A stretch of 40,000 bases of DNA from Symbiodinium natans (GCA_905221605.1 CAJNDS010000546.1:75001-115000), one strand, 5' to 3'. Counted from the first letter of the stretch, positions 1-8,598 are shown. The notes: generated from the sequence alone by a model not told the origin. Numbers and translations are program-made.

Positions 1-110
1 CCCTCTAAACCCTCTCAGAACCCTCTAAGAACCCTCTCAGAACCCTCTAAACCCTCTAAGCCCTCTAAACCCTCTAAGCCCTCTAAGAACCCTCTAAGAA
101 CCCTAAACCG
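1..110. repeat. degenerate CCCTCTAAA / CCCTCTAAGAA array
   Basis: The window opens in a short array of telomere-like units enlarged to 9 and 11 nt (CCCTCTAAA, CCCTCTAAGAA). It is C-rich on + and is not the canonical 7-mer, so it does not by itself mark a chromosome end. Confidence 0.85.
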
Positions 111-457
111 CACATGAAAGGGTGTCGAGTCCAGTGCCTTGGGGGGGGGGGAGAACCCTGAATCGCAACACCTACCTTGGAGACCACATGAACCCTAAAA
201 TTGGGGTCATAGACCCTATACTACTACAATTCCTATTAAGGTATCTGAAACAGGGTTTATCCTACTGTTTTTGGTGAGTGTATTTAAGGTTCCTTTTTGA
301 TATTGGTGAGTGTATGTACCTGGTGTCCTTTTGGGGGTACAAGAAATATTTTCCCCTACTTCATATGAACTCTAAACCCTTTTAGGGCTCATTTCGTGCC
401 CAAGGTAGACCCTACTCCCTCCTCTCCCCGCCCTTCCCCCGCCGTACAAACACACAA
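111..457. other. mostly unique spacer with a 13-bp direct repeat
   Basis: I see no gene here. A 13-bp direct repeat, TTGGTGAGTGTAT, lies at 271-283 and 303-315. The rest is single-copy-looking sequence with scattered degenerate AACCCT words. Confidence 0.6.
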
Positions 458-572
458 GGGTTTAGGTTTTAGGGTTTAGGGTTTAGGGTTTAGGGTTTAG
501 GGTTTAGGGTTTATCCTAAACCCTAAACCCCTAAACCCCTAGACCCCTAGACCCTAAATTCCCTAAATTTCC
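458..572. repeat. head-to-head telomeric array (G-strand then C-strand)
   Basis: About seven TTTAGGG units run to about 512 and switch through TTTATCC directly into CCTAAACCC units, which decay into CCCCTAGA variants. The result is an inverted telomeric junction, the arrangement left by telomere-telomere fusion or by foldback synthesis. Confidence 0.85.
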
Positions 573-700
573 TAGCACCCATGCATAGGTTGTCGTTTTT
601 TCAAAGACCCCCCAGAAATCTCAGCCAGTAAGCCCTACCTGCAGGCTCCAATGTAGTTCCCTTTTTTGGGTTCGTTGAAGGGGATTCTGGCATACTACCA

Positions 701-760
701 GGGTTTAAGGTTTACGGGTTTACGGGTTTAGGGTTTAGGGTTTAGGGTTTAGGGTTTAGG
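701..760 (+). repeat. TTTAGGG array
   Basis: Seven to eight units, two of them TTTACGG variants at the left end. Confidence 0.92.
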
Positions 761-764
761 GGAG

Positions 765-1131
765 CCTTTGAATAACCCTTGCGACTAAACCCGAAGCCCT
801 AATACCATCCCAGCCAGGAAGCCCCGAACCCAGAACCCTGAACCCGGAGACCTGAAGAATCTCGGCTCAGTAAACCCTAAATGTTAAAACCTGAAGCCCG
901 AAACCCTAAACCCTAAAACCCTGAAACCCTAAGCCCTAAAGCCCCGAGCCCTCAACCACCCAGACTCAAAGTTTCTTAATCTCTCAGCCCTGTGCCCTAA
1001 ACCCCAGGCAGGGTTCTTATCCCTAGCCGCTCTGAACTGCCGCACGCAGACTGATGCAGGGCGAAGACTTGAGGGTTTAGGGTTAAGGGCTTCGGCTGCT
1101 TTGGGTTTCGGGTTGCAGGTTTAGGGTTTAA
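765..1131. other. degenerate C-rich telomere-like spacer
   Basis: The sequence is scattered with diverged AACCCTAA/AACCCTGA words (780-1010) and a few G-strand words (1070-1130). I see no gene and no inverted-repeat element. Confidence 0.6.
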
Positions 1132-1196
1132 GGTCCAGGTACGTCATGATAATGGGAGGTACTTTAAGGCCCAAGTATTCCCTGTTTAGGTACATG
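1132..1196. mobile_element. family A inverted-repeat element, internally deleted
   Basis: Left end GTCCAGGTACGTCAT and right end TTTAGGTACATGGA are remnants of the family A terminal repeats. The internal words GGAGGTACTTTAAGGCC and CAAGTATTCCCT match the right half of full copies at 10253 and 18033. It is shorter than full copies (about 100 bp), so part of the centre is missing. Confidence 0.7.
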
Positions 1197-1237
1197 GATT
1201 GTTATATTTAGGGTAAGCCCTACACCCTAAGAACGTT

Positions 1238-1438
1238 TTGTCCGTTCGCCTTTATCCACGGCCTGTCGACTGGAATCGTGGGTGGTTTTCGTTTGCCTTT
1301 GCCAACAATGAAAGCAAATCGACTCCTCTCAAGAACCTTGAACCCGAAACTTTCCTACGCCCCAAGGCCATGAACTTTCATCATTGGATCAGACTCATTG
1401 ACATAGCGCGTAGATGGATGATCTTAGTAGTAGAGTAG
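1238..1438 (+). CDS. coding-like open stretch, unrecognised (possible exon)
   Basis: An open frame of 66 codons lies in sequence free of telomere repeats and ends in TAG just before an inverted-repeat element. It has no ATG at its left edge, so if real it is an internal or last exon. The peptide has mixed composition with many aromatic residues (for example NRGWFSFAFANNESKS) and is not low-complexity. I recognise no domain. An open frame of this length can arise by chance. Confidence 0.25.
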   Translation: MSVRLYPRPVDWNRGWFSFAFANNESKSTPLKNLEPETFLRPKAMNFHHWIRLIDIARRWMILVVE

Positions 1439-1501
1439 GTAACCTTTAACCTTTTTGGGTTACTATATTCCCCTTATAATCCCAAAGGTTAACCTTTAAA
1501 A
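1439..1501. mobile_element. short palindromic element (family M)
   Basis: TTTAACCTTTTTGGG on the left is mirrored by CCCAAAGGTTAACC on the right around an AT-rich centre, giving an imperfect hairpin of about 60 bp. I found no second copy. Confidence 0.55.
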
Positions 1502-1609
1502 CCCCTAGGTACTGGACAACTAAGTGATCTTACAGGGTCCTCTATCAAGATGTGGGCTGAGCCCTACACCAGAGGCCTCAACGAAGGATTCTCAAGCGCT
1601 TCAAAGTGA

Positions 1610-1710
1610 CTTTAGGGTTTAGGGTTTAGGGTTTAGGGTTTAGGGTTTAGGGTTTAGGGTTTAGGGATTAGGGATAGGGTGGGGGGGGGGGGGGGGGGGG
1701 GGGGGGGGAG
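1610..1710 (+). repeat. TTTAGGG array ending in a 28-base G homopolymer
   Basis: Eight or more TTTAGGG units decay through TTAGGGA into an uninterrupted G run (1681-1708). A second run of 20 G lies at 1747-1766. G runs of this kind could form quadruplexes or slippage products, and are also positions where assembly length is uncertain. Confidence 0.92.
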
Positions 1711-1796
1711 AAGACGGTTTCTAGTCAAGCGAGTTTTCGGTATTCAGGGGGGGGGGGGGGGGGGGGTGCTTTTCAAGGAAAGTCCCATTTGAGTGA

Positions 1797-1850
1797 CCCT
1801 AAACCCTAAACCCTAAACCCTGGACCCCTAAACCCTAAACCCTCTCCGAA
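1797..1850 (-). repeat. CCCTAAA array
   Basis: About six units, partly degenerate (CCCTGGACC, CCCTCTCC). With the G-strand array at 1975 it brackets about 120 bp of unique sequence in the CCCTAAA...TTTAGGG orientation of a linear chromosome. Confidence 0.9.
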
Positions 1851-1974
1851 CTCTCCATTAAACCTTACCTTATGAAGCAGGAATCCCTGCAGTTGGCAGT
1901 TGCGTGTCGTGCAGCATCGGCTCCACGTTTGAAAACCGGGGTCTTACAAGGGACCCGCCCCCAGCGTAGAGTAG

Positions 1975-2100
1975 GTTTAGGGTTTAGGGTTTAGGGTTTA
2001 GGGTTTAGGGTTTAGGGTTTAGGGTTTAGGGTTTAGGGTTTAGGGTTCAGGGTTCAGGGTTCAGGGTTTAGGGTTTAGGGTTTAGGGTTTAGGGTTTAGG
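1975..2100 (+). repeat. TTTAGGG array, about 18 units
   Basis: One of the longer canonical arrays. Three consecutive TTCAGGG variants at about 2046-2066 show local spread of one point variant. Confidence 0.95.
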
Positions 2101-2233
2101 GCTTGGGGGGCTAAGATTTCTTCAATGTTCGCTGGCCTGCCTTCCGTGAAGCAGAGATTGTTTTAACTTCCCCCTCCAGCGAAACCCGCCGACCGCAAGA
2201 ATCCAAGCCTCAAATACCTACCTACACTACAAG

Positions 2234-2265
2234 GGTTTAGGGTTTAGGGTTTAGGGTTTAGGGAA
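2234..2265 (+). repeat. TTTAGGG array
   Basis: Four to five units between unique sequences. Confidence 0.9.
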
Positions 2266-2330
2266 ATGCACACGCAGCCCCCAAAGCCTGGACCGTCCCT
2301 GGACCTTCGTCAGATCCTAAACGCCTACCC

Positions 2331-2434
2331 TAAGGGTCCATGTACCTCAATAGGGAATACTTGGGCCTGAAAGTACCTCCTACTTAGGGACTTTAGGGCC
2401 CAAGTACGTGATAATGACGCACACGGACCCTTTG
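2331..2434. mobile_element. family A inverted-repeat element (A1)
   Basis: The left end AAGGGTCCATGTACCT pairs with a right end ACACGGACCCTTT. Internal words TACTTGGGCC and GGCCCAAGTA are themselves inverted, so nearly the whole 104 bp can fold on itself. There is no coding capacity. Copies of the same family lie at 10253, 11257, 17785, 18033, 31961 and 33383. Confidence 0.85.
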
Positions 2435-2540
2435 GGCTATTTTTTTTTGCAAACTCCAACCCTTGAGCCTGAACACCCCAACTACCCCTAAAGCGCCCGG
2501 CGCCCGCGAAACACTACGGCACGCGAAGAGTTCATGTACC

Positions 2541-2650
2541 TATATGGGGGTTTCCGAGAATAGGGGTACCCGATTTGGGGGCCCTTAAAAGGGGGATGCT
2601 ATTCTATTTGGGGTATAAAAACGGTACCCCTATTTGGGAAAATCCCATAT
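2541..2650. mobile_element. family F inverted-repeat element (F1)
   Basis: Left end TATATGGGGGTTTCC with AATAGGGGTACC is mirrored by GGTACCCCTATT and AATCCCATAT at the right end. The length is about 110 bp, non-coding. Other copies: 5533, 10634, 12362, 28515 and 38297. Confidence 0.85.
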
Positions 2651-2691
2651 CGGGAATACCTGCCTTAAAGTATAAACCCCAAACCGTCAAC

Positions 2692-2792
2692 CCTAAACCC
2701 TAAACCCTAAAATAGGGAATTCAGGGCTCAAGTAGTCTAAGGGTATGTATGGGCCCTGAATTTGTATAGGGTATACAAGGGGCATATATGGG
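2692..2792. mobile_element. short CCCTAAA array joined to a partial family G element
   Basis: Three CCCTAAA units are followed by TCTAAGGGTATGTATGG, GGCCCTGAATTTGTATAGGG and TACAAGGGGCATATA, words shared with the middle of family G copies at 36173 and 30473. The right half is missing. Confidence 0.6.
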
Positions 2793-3337
2793 CCAGCATA
2801 GGCGCACCCCGTCCCCTGCCCCCCCTCATGGTATCCCCCCCCCCCCCTTGTGGTTCATGGTGGGTTTTGGGTTCCCCCCCCCCCCCCCCCCCCCCCCCCA
2901 TGTGGTTCATGGTCTGTGGTTCATGGGTTTAGAGTTTAGGGGTTTAGGGTTTGGCTGTAGAGTTCAGGCTTTTCACTCTGGTCTATTGGTTCACTGTGGG
3001 TTTAGAGTTTAATTCGGGTACAAGGTTTGTGGTAATGGCAGGTTTACGGTTTCCCGTCTCCCCCCCTGTGGTTCGTGCTGGGTTGACGGTTCAAGGTTAA
3101 GGGTTAAAGCGGCTAATGTTTCGGGTGTACCTTTCTCCCCCCTTGTCGTTCATCGGTGGGTTTAGGTTTAAGGGCTTAGGGTTCAGGGTTCGGGGTTTAG
3201 GTTGAGGTTTCTTTGTCCCCCCCGGGGTCCGTGGTGTTTTTGGGGTTAACAGGCAGGGTTTGGGGGGAGATGCCTGCAGGGGGGAGGGGGATACCATTGG
3301 GGGGGGGGGGGGGGGGGTCGATTACACGGAACGCGGG
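2793..3337. other. G/T-rich degenerate spacer with poly-C and poly-G runs
   Basis: It contains runs of C (2835-2847, 2874-2899) and G (3299-3317) separated by degenerate GGGTTTAG words and repeated GTGGTTCATGG motifs (about 2850-2925). The open frames here are homopolymer or telomere-word translations, so I call no gene. Confidence 0.7.
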
Positions 3338-3391
3338 CGCATATAAGGGGTACCCTTTTAAGGGACCATGACCCAGGGACTAAGGGACCTT
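3338..3391. mobile_element. right-end fragment of family G
   Basis: CATATAAGGGGTACCC, TTTTAAGGGACCATGA matches the right half of the copies at 5015 and 36173. It abuts a TTTAGGG array directly. Confidence 0.6.
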
Positions 3392-3421
3392 TAGGGTTTA
3401 GGGTTTAGGGTTTAGGGTTTA
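3392..3421 (+). repeat. TTTAGGG array
   Basis: Four units, starting within the trailing bases of a family G fragment. Confidence 0.9.
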
Positions 3422-3494
3422 GTGCCACACCACGGGAACTCTTGTCCCCCCAACACTCTTCAGGAGTGGAGAGCTGGTTTTTGGGGAGGAAGTA

Positions 3495-3605
3495 TAGGGT
3501 TTAGGGTTTAGGGTTTAGGGTTTAGCTTTAGGGTTTAGGGTTTAGGGTTTAGGGTTTAGGGTTTAGGGTTTAGGGTTTAGGGTTTAGGGTTTAGGGTTAA
3601 ACCCT
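3495..3605 (+). repeat. TTTAGGG array, about 14 units, with terminal inversion
   Basis: A nearly perfect array. It ends TTTAGGGTTAAACCCTGGG, a very short head-to-head turn. Confidence 0.93.
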
Positions 3606-3768
3606 GGGACAGGGGCTGGCCCAGCCGGTCTATCGAACTCAGAAATCTGAAAAAAGCTTCCACAATCTTGGAGAATGCCTAAACCCAAGCCCTAAACCCT
3701 AAACTCTAAACCCTAAACCCGAAAACCCTAATTTCAACCTTGGACCCTAAATCTAAACCCAAACACTA

Positions 3769-3915
3769 ACACAGATTCTCGCCGATTTGTGCTGGAAAGG
3801 GGGACGTCGGTGCAACACACACGGCCCATGGTTCCTGAAAGGGTATATCAGCGTAGCAGCCATAGTCCGATCCGTCAAGCCAGAAGCACCAAGGGGTTTG
3901 GGGTTCAGGGCTTAG
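3769..3915 (+). CDS. coding-like open stretch, unrecognised
   Basis: The frame is open for about 48 codons between a degenerate CCCTAAA stretch and the following G-strand array, with the stop inside the repeat. The middle reads as an ordinary mixed peptide (HGPWFLKGYISVAAIVR). There is no start codon and no recognised domain. The length is compatible with chance. Confidence 0.2.
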   Translation, partial: TQILADLCWKGGRRCNTHGPWFLKGYISVAAIVRSVKPEAPRGLGFRA

Positions 3916-3933
3916 GTTCAAAAACAAAAAGGT

Positions 3934-3967
3934 CAGGGTTTAGGGTTTAGGGTTTAGGGTTTAGGGG
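3934..3967 (+). repeat. TTTAGGG array
   Basis: Four units. Confidence 0.9.
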
Positions 3968-4017
3968 GGACGAAATCGTGCATGGTCTTAGCCCTAAGCT
4001 CTAAAGCTTGTATCTTC

Positions 4018-4151
4018 AACCCTAAACCCTAAACCCTTGTATCTGGAACCCTAAACCCTAAACCCTAAACCCTAAACCCTAAACCCTAAACCCTAAACCC
4101 TAAACCCCAAACCCTAAACCCTAAACCCTAAACCCTAAACCCTAAACCCTA
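4018..4151 (-). repeat. CCCTAAA array, about 17 units
   Basis: Long array in C-strand orientation with one CCCCAAA variant. A unique 80-bp segment separates it from the oppositely oriented arrays at 4236-4383. Confidence 0.94.
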
Positions 4152-4235
4152 ACCCAGTATTTTTCCCCACTGGGGAAACCGTATACACCCCTCGTCGTAG
4201 CCTCGTCATCCCAAGCCCCCGCGCTCCCTGGGCTT

Positions 4236-4383
4236 AAGGGTTTAGGGTTTAGGGATTAATGTTTTAAGTCGGTTACCCTTCGGGGTTTAGGGTTTAGGGT
4301 TTAGGGTTTAGGGATAAGGTTTAGGGTTTAGGGTTTAGGGTTTAGGGTTTAGGGTTTAGGGTTTAGGGTTTAGGGCTTAGGGC
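4236..4383 (+). repeat. TTTAGGG arrays
   Basis: A short array (4236-4254) and a longer one (4278-4383, about 14 units) are split by a 23-bp unique stretch. Confidence 0.93.
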
Positions 4384-4384
4384 A

Positions 4385-4456
4385 GACCATGAGCTGAAGC
4401 TATGCCTTGTGATTGTCGTGCCCTTCAGCATATCCATGGCGTCCGTGGACCTTTAA
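4385..4456 (+). CDS. short coding-like fragment, unrecognised
   Basis: About 23 codons followed by TAA, between two G-strand arrays. The peptide core LKLCLVIVVPFSISMASV is hydrophobic. About three quarters of third positions are G or C. It is too short to exclude chance. Confidence 0.18.
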   Translation, partial: DHELKLCLVIVVPFSISMASVDL

Positions 4457-4520
4457 GGAAGACCTCTGAGCGCCGCAACAACCACGGCTTGATCTCCACT
4501 GAGAGGCGCCACGCAGCCCA

Positions 4521-4589
4521 GGGTTTGGGGTTTAGGGTTTGGGGTTTTAGGGTTTAGGGTTTAGGGTTTAGGGTTTAGGGTTTAGGGTT
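4521..4589 (+). repeat. TTTAGGG array with TTTGGGG variants
   Basis: About nine units; the first few alternate with TTTGGGG and TTTTAGGG. Confidence 0.92.
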
Positions 4590-4688
4590 CCGACCCTCAG
4601 AAGTAATGGGTTGGGAAGCGAATTCCAAGCCTCTGCAGAATCACTTTGTCCTTGTGAAAAGAACGCCAAGAGAGCAACAAGCCCTCAA

Positions 4689-4758
4689 CCCTAAAACCTA
4701 AACCCTAAACCCTAAACCCCATACCCTAAACCCTAAACCCCAAACCCTAAACCCCAAA
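4689..4758 (-). repeat. CCCTAAA array
   Basis: About nine units, including CCCCATA and CCCCAAA variants. Confidence 0.9.
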
Positions 4759-4866
4759 CTCGGTGGCGGGCTGCCAGGGATTCCCCCGAGAAAGTCAGGG
4801 GGTGCCCAAGGCGGCCCCTTTGCAGCCGACCACATTCCAAGCCTGGGTGGAGATGCCGTTTGCTAG
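4759..4866 (+). CDS. short coding-like fragment, unrecognised
   Basis: A 35-codon open stretch exactly fills the gap between a CCCTAAA array and a TTTAGGG array and stops at the TAG formed by the first repeat unit. It is Gly/Pro-rich (GGGLPGIPPRKSGGAQGG), so composition bias could also explain it. Confidence 0.15.
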   Translation, partial: LGGGLPGIPPRKSGGAQGGPFAADHIPSLGGDAVC

Positions 4867-4948
4867 GGTTTAGGGTTTAGGGTTTAGGGTTTAGGGTTTA
4901 GGGTTTAGGGTTTAGGGTTTAGGGTTTAGGGTTTATTTAGGGTTTAAG
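4865..4948 (+). repeat. TTTAGGG array, about 11 units
   Basis: Canonical, ending TTTATTTAGGGTTTAAGG. Confidence 0.94.
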
Positions 4949-5014
4949 GTCGTTTAGAGATCCTCCTGCCTGGTCCGACCAGGTTTTTCCCTAGGCACAC
5001 GCGGCAAAAAAACA

Positions 5015-5173
5015 TCTCTAAGGGTAGAATCATGAGCCTTTCACGTGGTCCCTTACCTCCTTCAAAGGGTTCTGAAGTATCGGCCCTTGGGAAGTGTGGG
5101 TCTACAAGCGGTATCTACGTGGCCCCCTTTTTAAGGGCCCATATGAAGGGACCATGAAACTACCCTTAGAGCA
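5015..5173. mobile_element. family G inverted-repeat element (G3), most complete copy
   Basis: The left end TCTCTAAGGGTAGAATCATG pairs with the right end CATGAAACTACCCTTAGAG, and inner GTGGTCCC with GGGACCAT. The interior words AAGGGTTCTGAAGT, GGGCCCATATGAAGGG recur in copies at 30473 and 36173. About 159 bp, no ORF of its own. Confidence 0.85.
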
Positions 5174-5345
5174 TGCCTGTAGCTGCAGCCTAGAATCCGA
5201 CGCGTCGCGGTGGGAGCGGCTTGGGCCGCTCCCTCGAGCTTCTTCTGAGTCCTTCTCTGCGGTTTTTTTTCCGCAACTGTTGGACGCTTCCTTTCTTGGG
5301 GACCAGCTGAACCCTCAGAAGTTTGGGTCACATACCCTGAACAAC
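5174..5345 (+). other. unique segment with an open + frame
   Basis: The 96-codon + frame beginning at 5094 covers this unique stretch (peptide part CSLESDASRWERLGPLP) but starts inside element G3 and ends in a CCCTAAA run. The opposite strand is also open. I do not call a gene, but the segment is not repeat-derived. Confidence 0.3.
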
Positions 5346-5402
5346 CCCTATGAGGGTCTGTTAACCATAGACCCTAAACCCTAAACCCTAGACCCTTTTA
5401 GG

Positions 5403-5525
5403 GTTCAAGTGCTCCCCAAGATTGCCACCGTCAGACAGGTCCCGCCCATTCGGCTGATGCTAGACCACTGTCACCTCTTGCGGGCATGGGGTTTACGATT
5501 TAGGGTTCCAAAAGGGTCCATGTAG
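5403..5525 (+). CDS. coding-like open stretch, unrecognised
   Basis: Twenty-nine codons of ordinary-looking peptide (VLPKIATVRQVPPIRLMLDH) with about 72% G or C in third positions, followed by in-frame read-through of a telomere word to a TAG. Flanked by CCCTAAA on the left and element F2 on the right. No start codon, no domain recognised. Confidence 0.22.
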   Translation, partial: VQVLPKIATVRQVPPIRLMLDHCHLLRAWGLRFRVPKGSM

Positions 5526-5532
5526 GTATCTA

Positions 5533-5634
5533 GTATATGGGGGTTTACGAAAAAAGGGGACCTCTAAACTGGACCCCCCAAATAGTTGGATTTCCTTTTC
5601 ATAAGGACCCCAATGAGGTACCCCTAATTTCGCC
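5533..5634. mobile_element. family F element (F2), right end replaced by telomere array
   Basis: TATATGGGGGTTTACGA begins the element and AGGACCCCAATGAGGTACCC the right half. The expected GAAACCCCCATAT end is missing. Instead, after CCCCTAATTTCGCC the sequence runs straight into (CCCTAAA)n at about 5636. Confidence 0.82.
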
Positions 5635-5635
5635 A

Positions 5636-5712
5636 ACCCTAAACCCTAAACCCTAAACCCTAAGCCCTAAACCCTATAAACCCTAAACCCTAAGCCCTAA
5701 ACCCTAAACCCT
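5636..5712 (-). repeat. CCCTAAA array, about 11 units
   Basis: Joined to truncated element F2 with no spacer; CCCTAAG and CCCTATAAA variants are interspersed. Confidence 0.93.
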
Positions 5713-5815
5713 TGGGCCTGAAAGGGGTTCCTATAAGCTTTATAGGGCCCGAGCATATGTGGGCACATGAACCCGGGTAGAGGCTCTGGCTCTTGGGATG
5801 CCCCCTATAAGCCTT

Positions 5816-5881
5816 GTTTAGGGTTTAGGGTTTAGGGTTGAGGGTTTAGGGTTTAGGGTTTAGGGTTTAGGGTTTAGGGTT
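5816..5881 (+). repeat. TTTAGGG array
   Basis: About nine units, one TTGAGGG. Confidence 0.93.
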
Positions 5882-5905
5882 GAACTCGGACCCCTAAGCG
5901 CGTGA

Positions 5906-6037
5906 CTTCTCAGGGAGCAAGAGTGGCTGACAGCGCAGCAGGCTTATTCGGCAGGCCTCGCGCACGTGCAAGACCCTGCAGGCGCTGATGTTCTTGTCTT
6001 GACTTTGTGGTGCTTTACTGTAACTTTAGATCCTTAG
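5906..6037 (+). CDS. coding-like open stretch, unrecognised
   Basis: After TTCTCAGG, which could serve as a 3' splice site, a frame is open for about 40 codons to TAG (start EQEWLTAQQAYSAGLAHVQD). Codon use is GC-ending in the first two thirds. No domain recognised; it may be a terminal exon or chance. Confidence 0.22.
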   Translation, partial: LLREQEWLTAQQAYSAGLAHVQDPAGADVLVLTLWCFTVTLDP

Positions 6038-6090
6038 CCTTTTTGGGCTTATTGGGTTTCTTAATGAGGCAGCTAGAATAGCAGCTAAAA
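6033..6090. repeat. family L repeat, copy 1
   Basis: TTAGCCTTTTTGGGCTTA...GGCTTCTTAATGAGGCAGCTA-type sequence resembles 29203-29262 (TAGCCTTTTGGGTTTAAGGGG, CTTCTTGACAAGGTAGCTA). The first 15 bases also loosely resemble the dinoflagellate spliced leader (see findings). Confidence 0.45.
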
Positions 6091-6169
6091 AATATGTTGT
6101 AACTACCCTCCTAAGTGCCGCCAAGTTGATAGTGACAAAAACAGCAAAAAAAGTAAACCCCAAGCCCTA

Positions 6170-6315
6170 GAGCCTCCTCAACCCTACCGCACCCTAGAAC
6201 CCTAAAACCTCTAGAACCCTTAGAAGCCCCTAGAACCCCTAGAACCCCTATAGAACCTCTAGAACCCCTAGAACCTCTAGAACCTCCAGAACCCCTAGAG
6301 CCCTAAACCCTGAAC
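6170..6315 (-). repeat. CCCCTAGAA / CCTCTAGAA variant array
   Basis: Nine-nt relatives of the telomere unit, CCCCTAGAA and CCTCTAGAA, repeat about twelve times with drift. Confidence 0.85.
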
Positions 6316-6323
6316 TCTCAATC

Positions 6324-6473
6324 ATGTTTTTCCTTGTGCGCGCCGGGCAGCTCGTCTTGCCATTATTTCCGCACAGCTGTGAGTCATCTTTCCAACTGCC
6401 GATGGCCCATGGCTGGGAGACAAAACTATTTTTCAGGGCTTACCTCATGACTACAGAAACCCCCGAACCCTAA
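6324..6473 (+). CDS. small ORF, unrecognised
   Basis: ATG at 6324, 49 codons, TAA in the following CCCTAAA word. The N-terminus is hydrophobic (MFFLVRAGQLVLPLF). The codon pattern shows no strong bias. Could be chance. Confidence 0.18.
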   Translation: MFFLVRAGQLVLPLFPHSCESSFQLPMAHGWETKLFFRAYLMTTETPEP

Positions 6474-6521
6474 GCCCTAAACCCATAGTTCCCACGTGTG
6501 GTCTATACCTTATTGTGTAGA

Positions 6522-6662
6522 ATGCTCCGAGTAAGGTGTCGAGACGGACACGACGGGGGTGCTGCGTATAGGGGTTGCAGGGAAGCTACCGACCTGAACT
6601 GGGCCCAGTTTCCGACGCGCCTGGGTTTCTGTATACTTGAAGGTCTAGGGTTTGGGGTTTAG
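6522..6662 (+). CDS. small ORF, unrecognised
   Basis: ATG at 6522 and 46 codons, the last few inside the TTTAGGG array. The core (CRDGHDGGAAYRGCREATD) is hydrophilic, with three Cys. It lies between CCCTAAA words and a TTTAGGG array. Not recognised. Confidence 0.2.
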   Translation: MLRVRCRDGHDGGAAYRGCREATDLNWAQFPTRLGFCILEGLGFGV

Positions 6663-6709
6663 GGTTTAGGGTTTAGGGTTTAGGGTTTAGGGTTTAGGGT
6701 TTAGGGTTC
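6647..6709 (+). repeat. TTTAGGG array
   Basis: Eight to nine units. Confidence 0.93.
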
Positions 6710-6794
6710 AGGTGCTGTGAGTCGCATGACATCTTCAGTTCTTGCCAGGTAGTACGTCCCTCCATCCGCACCGAGCGCACCCGAGACCCAGCCC

Positions 6795-7526
6795 CAAAAC
6801 CCTAAAACCCTAGCACCCTAAACCCTGCACCCTAAACCCTAAACCCTAAATCCCAAGCCTTAAGAGCGCAGCGCCCGGGAACTGCCTGGGGTTAATTTGG
6901 ATGTCTTTGGGCCCAAATCCCGGGTTTGAGGTTTAGGGCGTTTGGGCCCAGAGACCAAGGCCCTACACGTGTGCAAACCCTAGGCCCTTAACCCTAACAC
7001 CAAAAACCCTAACCAACCCTAAACCCTAAACCCTAAACCCCAAACCCCAAACCCTAAACCCGAGGCTCCAAGCTCTGGTTCAAACAGGTGCCTTCTCTGG
7101 GCAATTTGGAATTCACCCCAGTACCCATACTCTAATTCTTAATCCGAATGAAGCCTACGTAGTAGACCCGCTTTCTCTCTGCAGTAGATACTACAAACCC
7201 TATAAACCCCAATGAACCCTGCGACCACTAGCAAGCCCGAGAAAGAAACTAGAGGCTCCTCACCCCTGAACTCTAAAACCTAAACCCCGAACCCCAAAAC
7301 CTAAACCCTAAACCCTAAAACTCTAAAACCCTAATCCTAAACCCTAAACCCTAAAACCTAAATTCCTAAAACCCTAAACCCTAAACCATAACAACAAGCA
7401 GAGAGGTCGGCCTAAATCAGCTGCTTCTGCTCCGGGGTCGGCCGTGGTCTCAAACTCCAAGCATAGACCCCTCAACCCTCAACCCTCAACCCTAAACCCT
7501 AAACCCTAAACCCTAAACCCTAAACC
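6795..7526 (-). repeat. long zone of degenerate CCCTAAA blocks
   Basis: Blocks at 6795-6860, 7006-7062, 7268-7390 and 7474-7526 are separated by 60-150 bp of unique sequence without open frames worth calling. Variants CCCTAAAA and CCCCAAA are frequent. Confidence 0.85.
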
Positions 7527-7529
7527 TGC

Positions 7530-7872
7530 TGGGCTGCTTTGGGAAGGGGTGGGGGGGAGGGGGTTGAGGCTTTTCAGGGTGTCGGGGCTTGGGCAGGGGG
7601 GGTTCTGGGGGGCTTAGGTCCTAGGTAGGGATTAGTTGTTTTTTTGTTGCGGGGTTGGTGTGGGTTTTGGGGCTTAGGGCCTGTAGGGTTTGGGGTCAGG
7701 AGTCCTAGGGCTTAGAGTTTGGGGTTTAGTGTTTAGGGTTTTGGGGTTTAGGGTTTTTGGGTTTGGTTTTGGGGTTTATAAGTTCGTTTTGTTTTGGGCG
7801 GTTTGGTGGTTTAGGATGTTAAGTAAACCTGGGAAGTTTTGTAGGAGGGGAGTACTAGAAGTACGCCATTAA
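7530..7872 (+). other. G/T-rich degenerate stretch
   Basis: Strongly strand-asymmetric G+T sequence with TTTGGGGTTTAG words and an irregular GGGTTTTGGGG pattern. The 60-codon + frame at 7690 is a translation of this low-complexity sequence and I reject it as a gene. Confidence 0.75.
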
Positions 7873-7976
7873 TCCCTAAACCCGAAGCCCTCAACCCAAC
7901 TACCCCACTGCGGCATCAGTTTCTAATTGTAGGAGTTTGGGCCTCATTGCAGTGAAGAGTCCACCCATGTGGATAA

Positions 7977-8100
7977 ACCCTAAACCCTAAACCCTAAACC
8001 CTGAACCCTGAACCCTGAACCCTGAACCCTGAACCCTGAACCCTGAACCCTGAACCCTGAACCCTGAACCCTAAACCCTAAACCCTAAACCCTAAACCTA
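7977..8100 (-). repeat. array with a homogeneous CCCTGAA core
   Basis: CCCTAAA units flank a block of ten consecutive CCCTGAA units (7999-8068). A single A-to-G change has been copied through the core, the signature of local amplification. Confidence 0.95.
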
Positions 8101-8187
8101 ACCCAGACACAACCCCCAGTCTGAAACGCATCTTACCCTCAATTAAGCCCTAAACCCCCAAACCCCAAATCCCACACCCTTAACCCC

Positions 8188-8255
8188 AAACCTCACCCTA
8201 AACCCTGAACCCTAAACCCTACACCCTAAACCCCAAACCCTAAACCCTAAACCCT
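8188..8255 (-). repeat. CCCTAAA array, degenerate
   Basis: About eight units, mixed with CCCTGAA and CCCTACA. Confidence 0.88.
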
Positions 8256-8598
8256 TGGCTTCTTTGGCCTGACTTTAGGGGTGGGCGTTATGTTCTTGAA
8301 GGTTCATGGGTACTCAGCTAGAAGTAGGGTTTTCGTACCTTGAAACGAGGTTGGGACCACGTAGCTGGGTTGAGAGGGGTCAAGGGTTCAGTTGTGGTTG
8401 TTGTTTGTTGAGTTCTGTTTGTCCCCTAAACCTTGAAACCATAAACCCTAAAACCCTGAAGCCTCACGTTTTGGGGTTTGGCTTGGTACTAAGACTGACC
8501 GCCTAAAGGCTTCTGCCCTAATTCTATAAACCCTATAAACCCTCCATGGCTTTTCGGGTGTAGGTTTGAGGGAACCCTATAATCCCCATATTATACAC

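Noticed and set aside
1-110. Chromosome end at the window start
   Set aside because: The units are degenerate 9- and 11-mers, the array is only about 110 bp, and similar arrays occur throughout. Nothing marks it as terminal.
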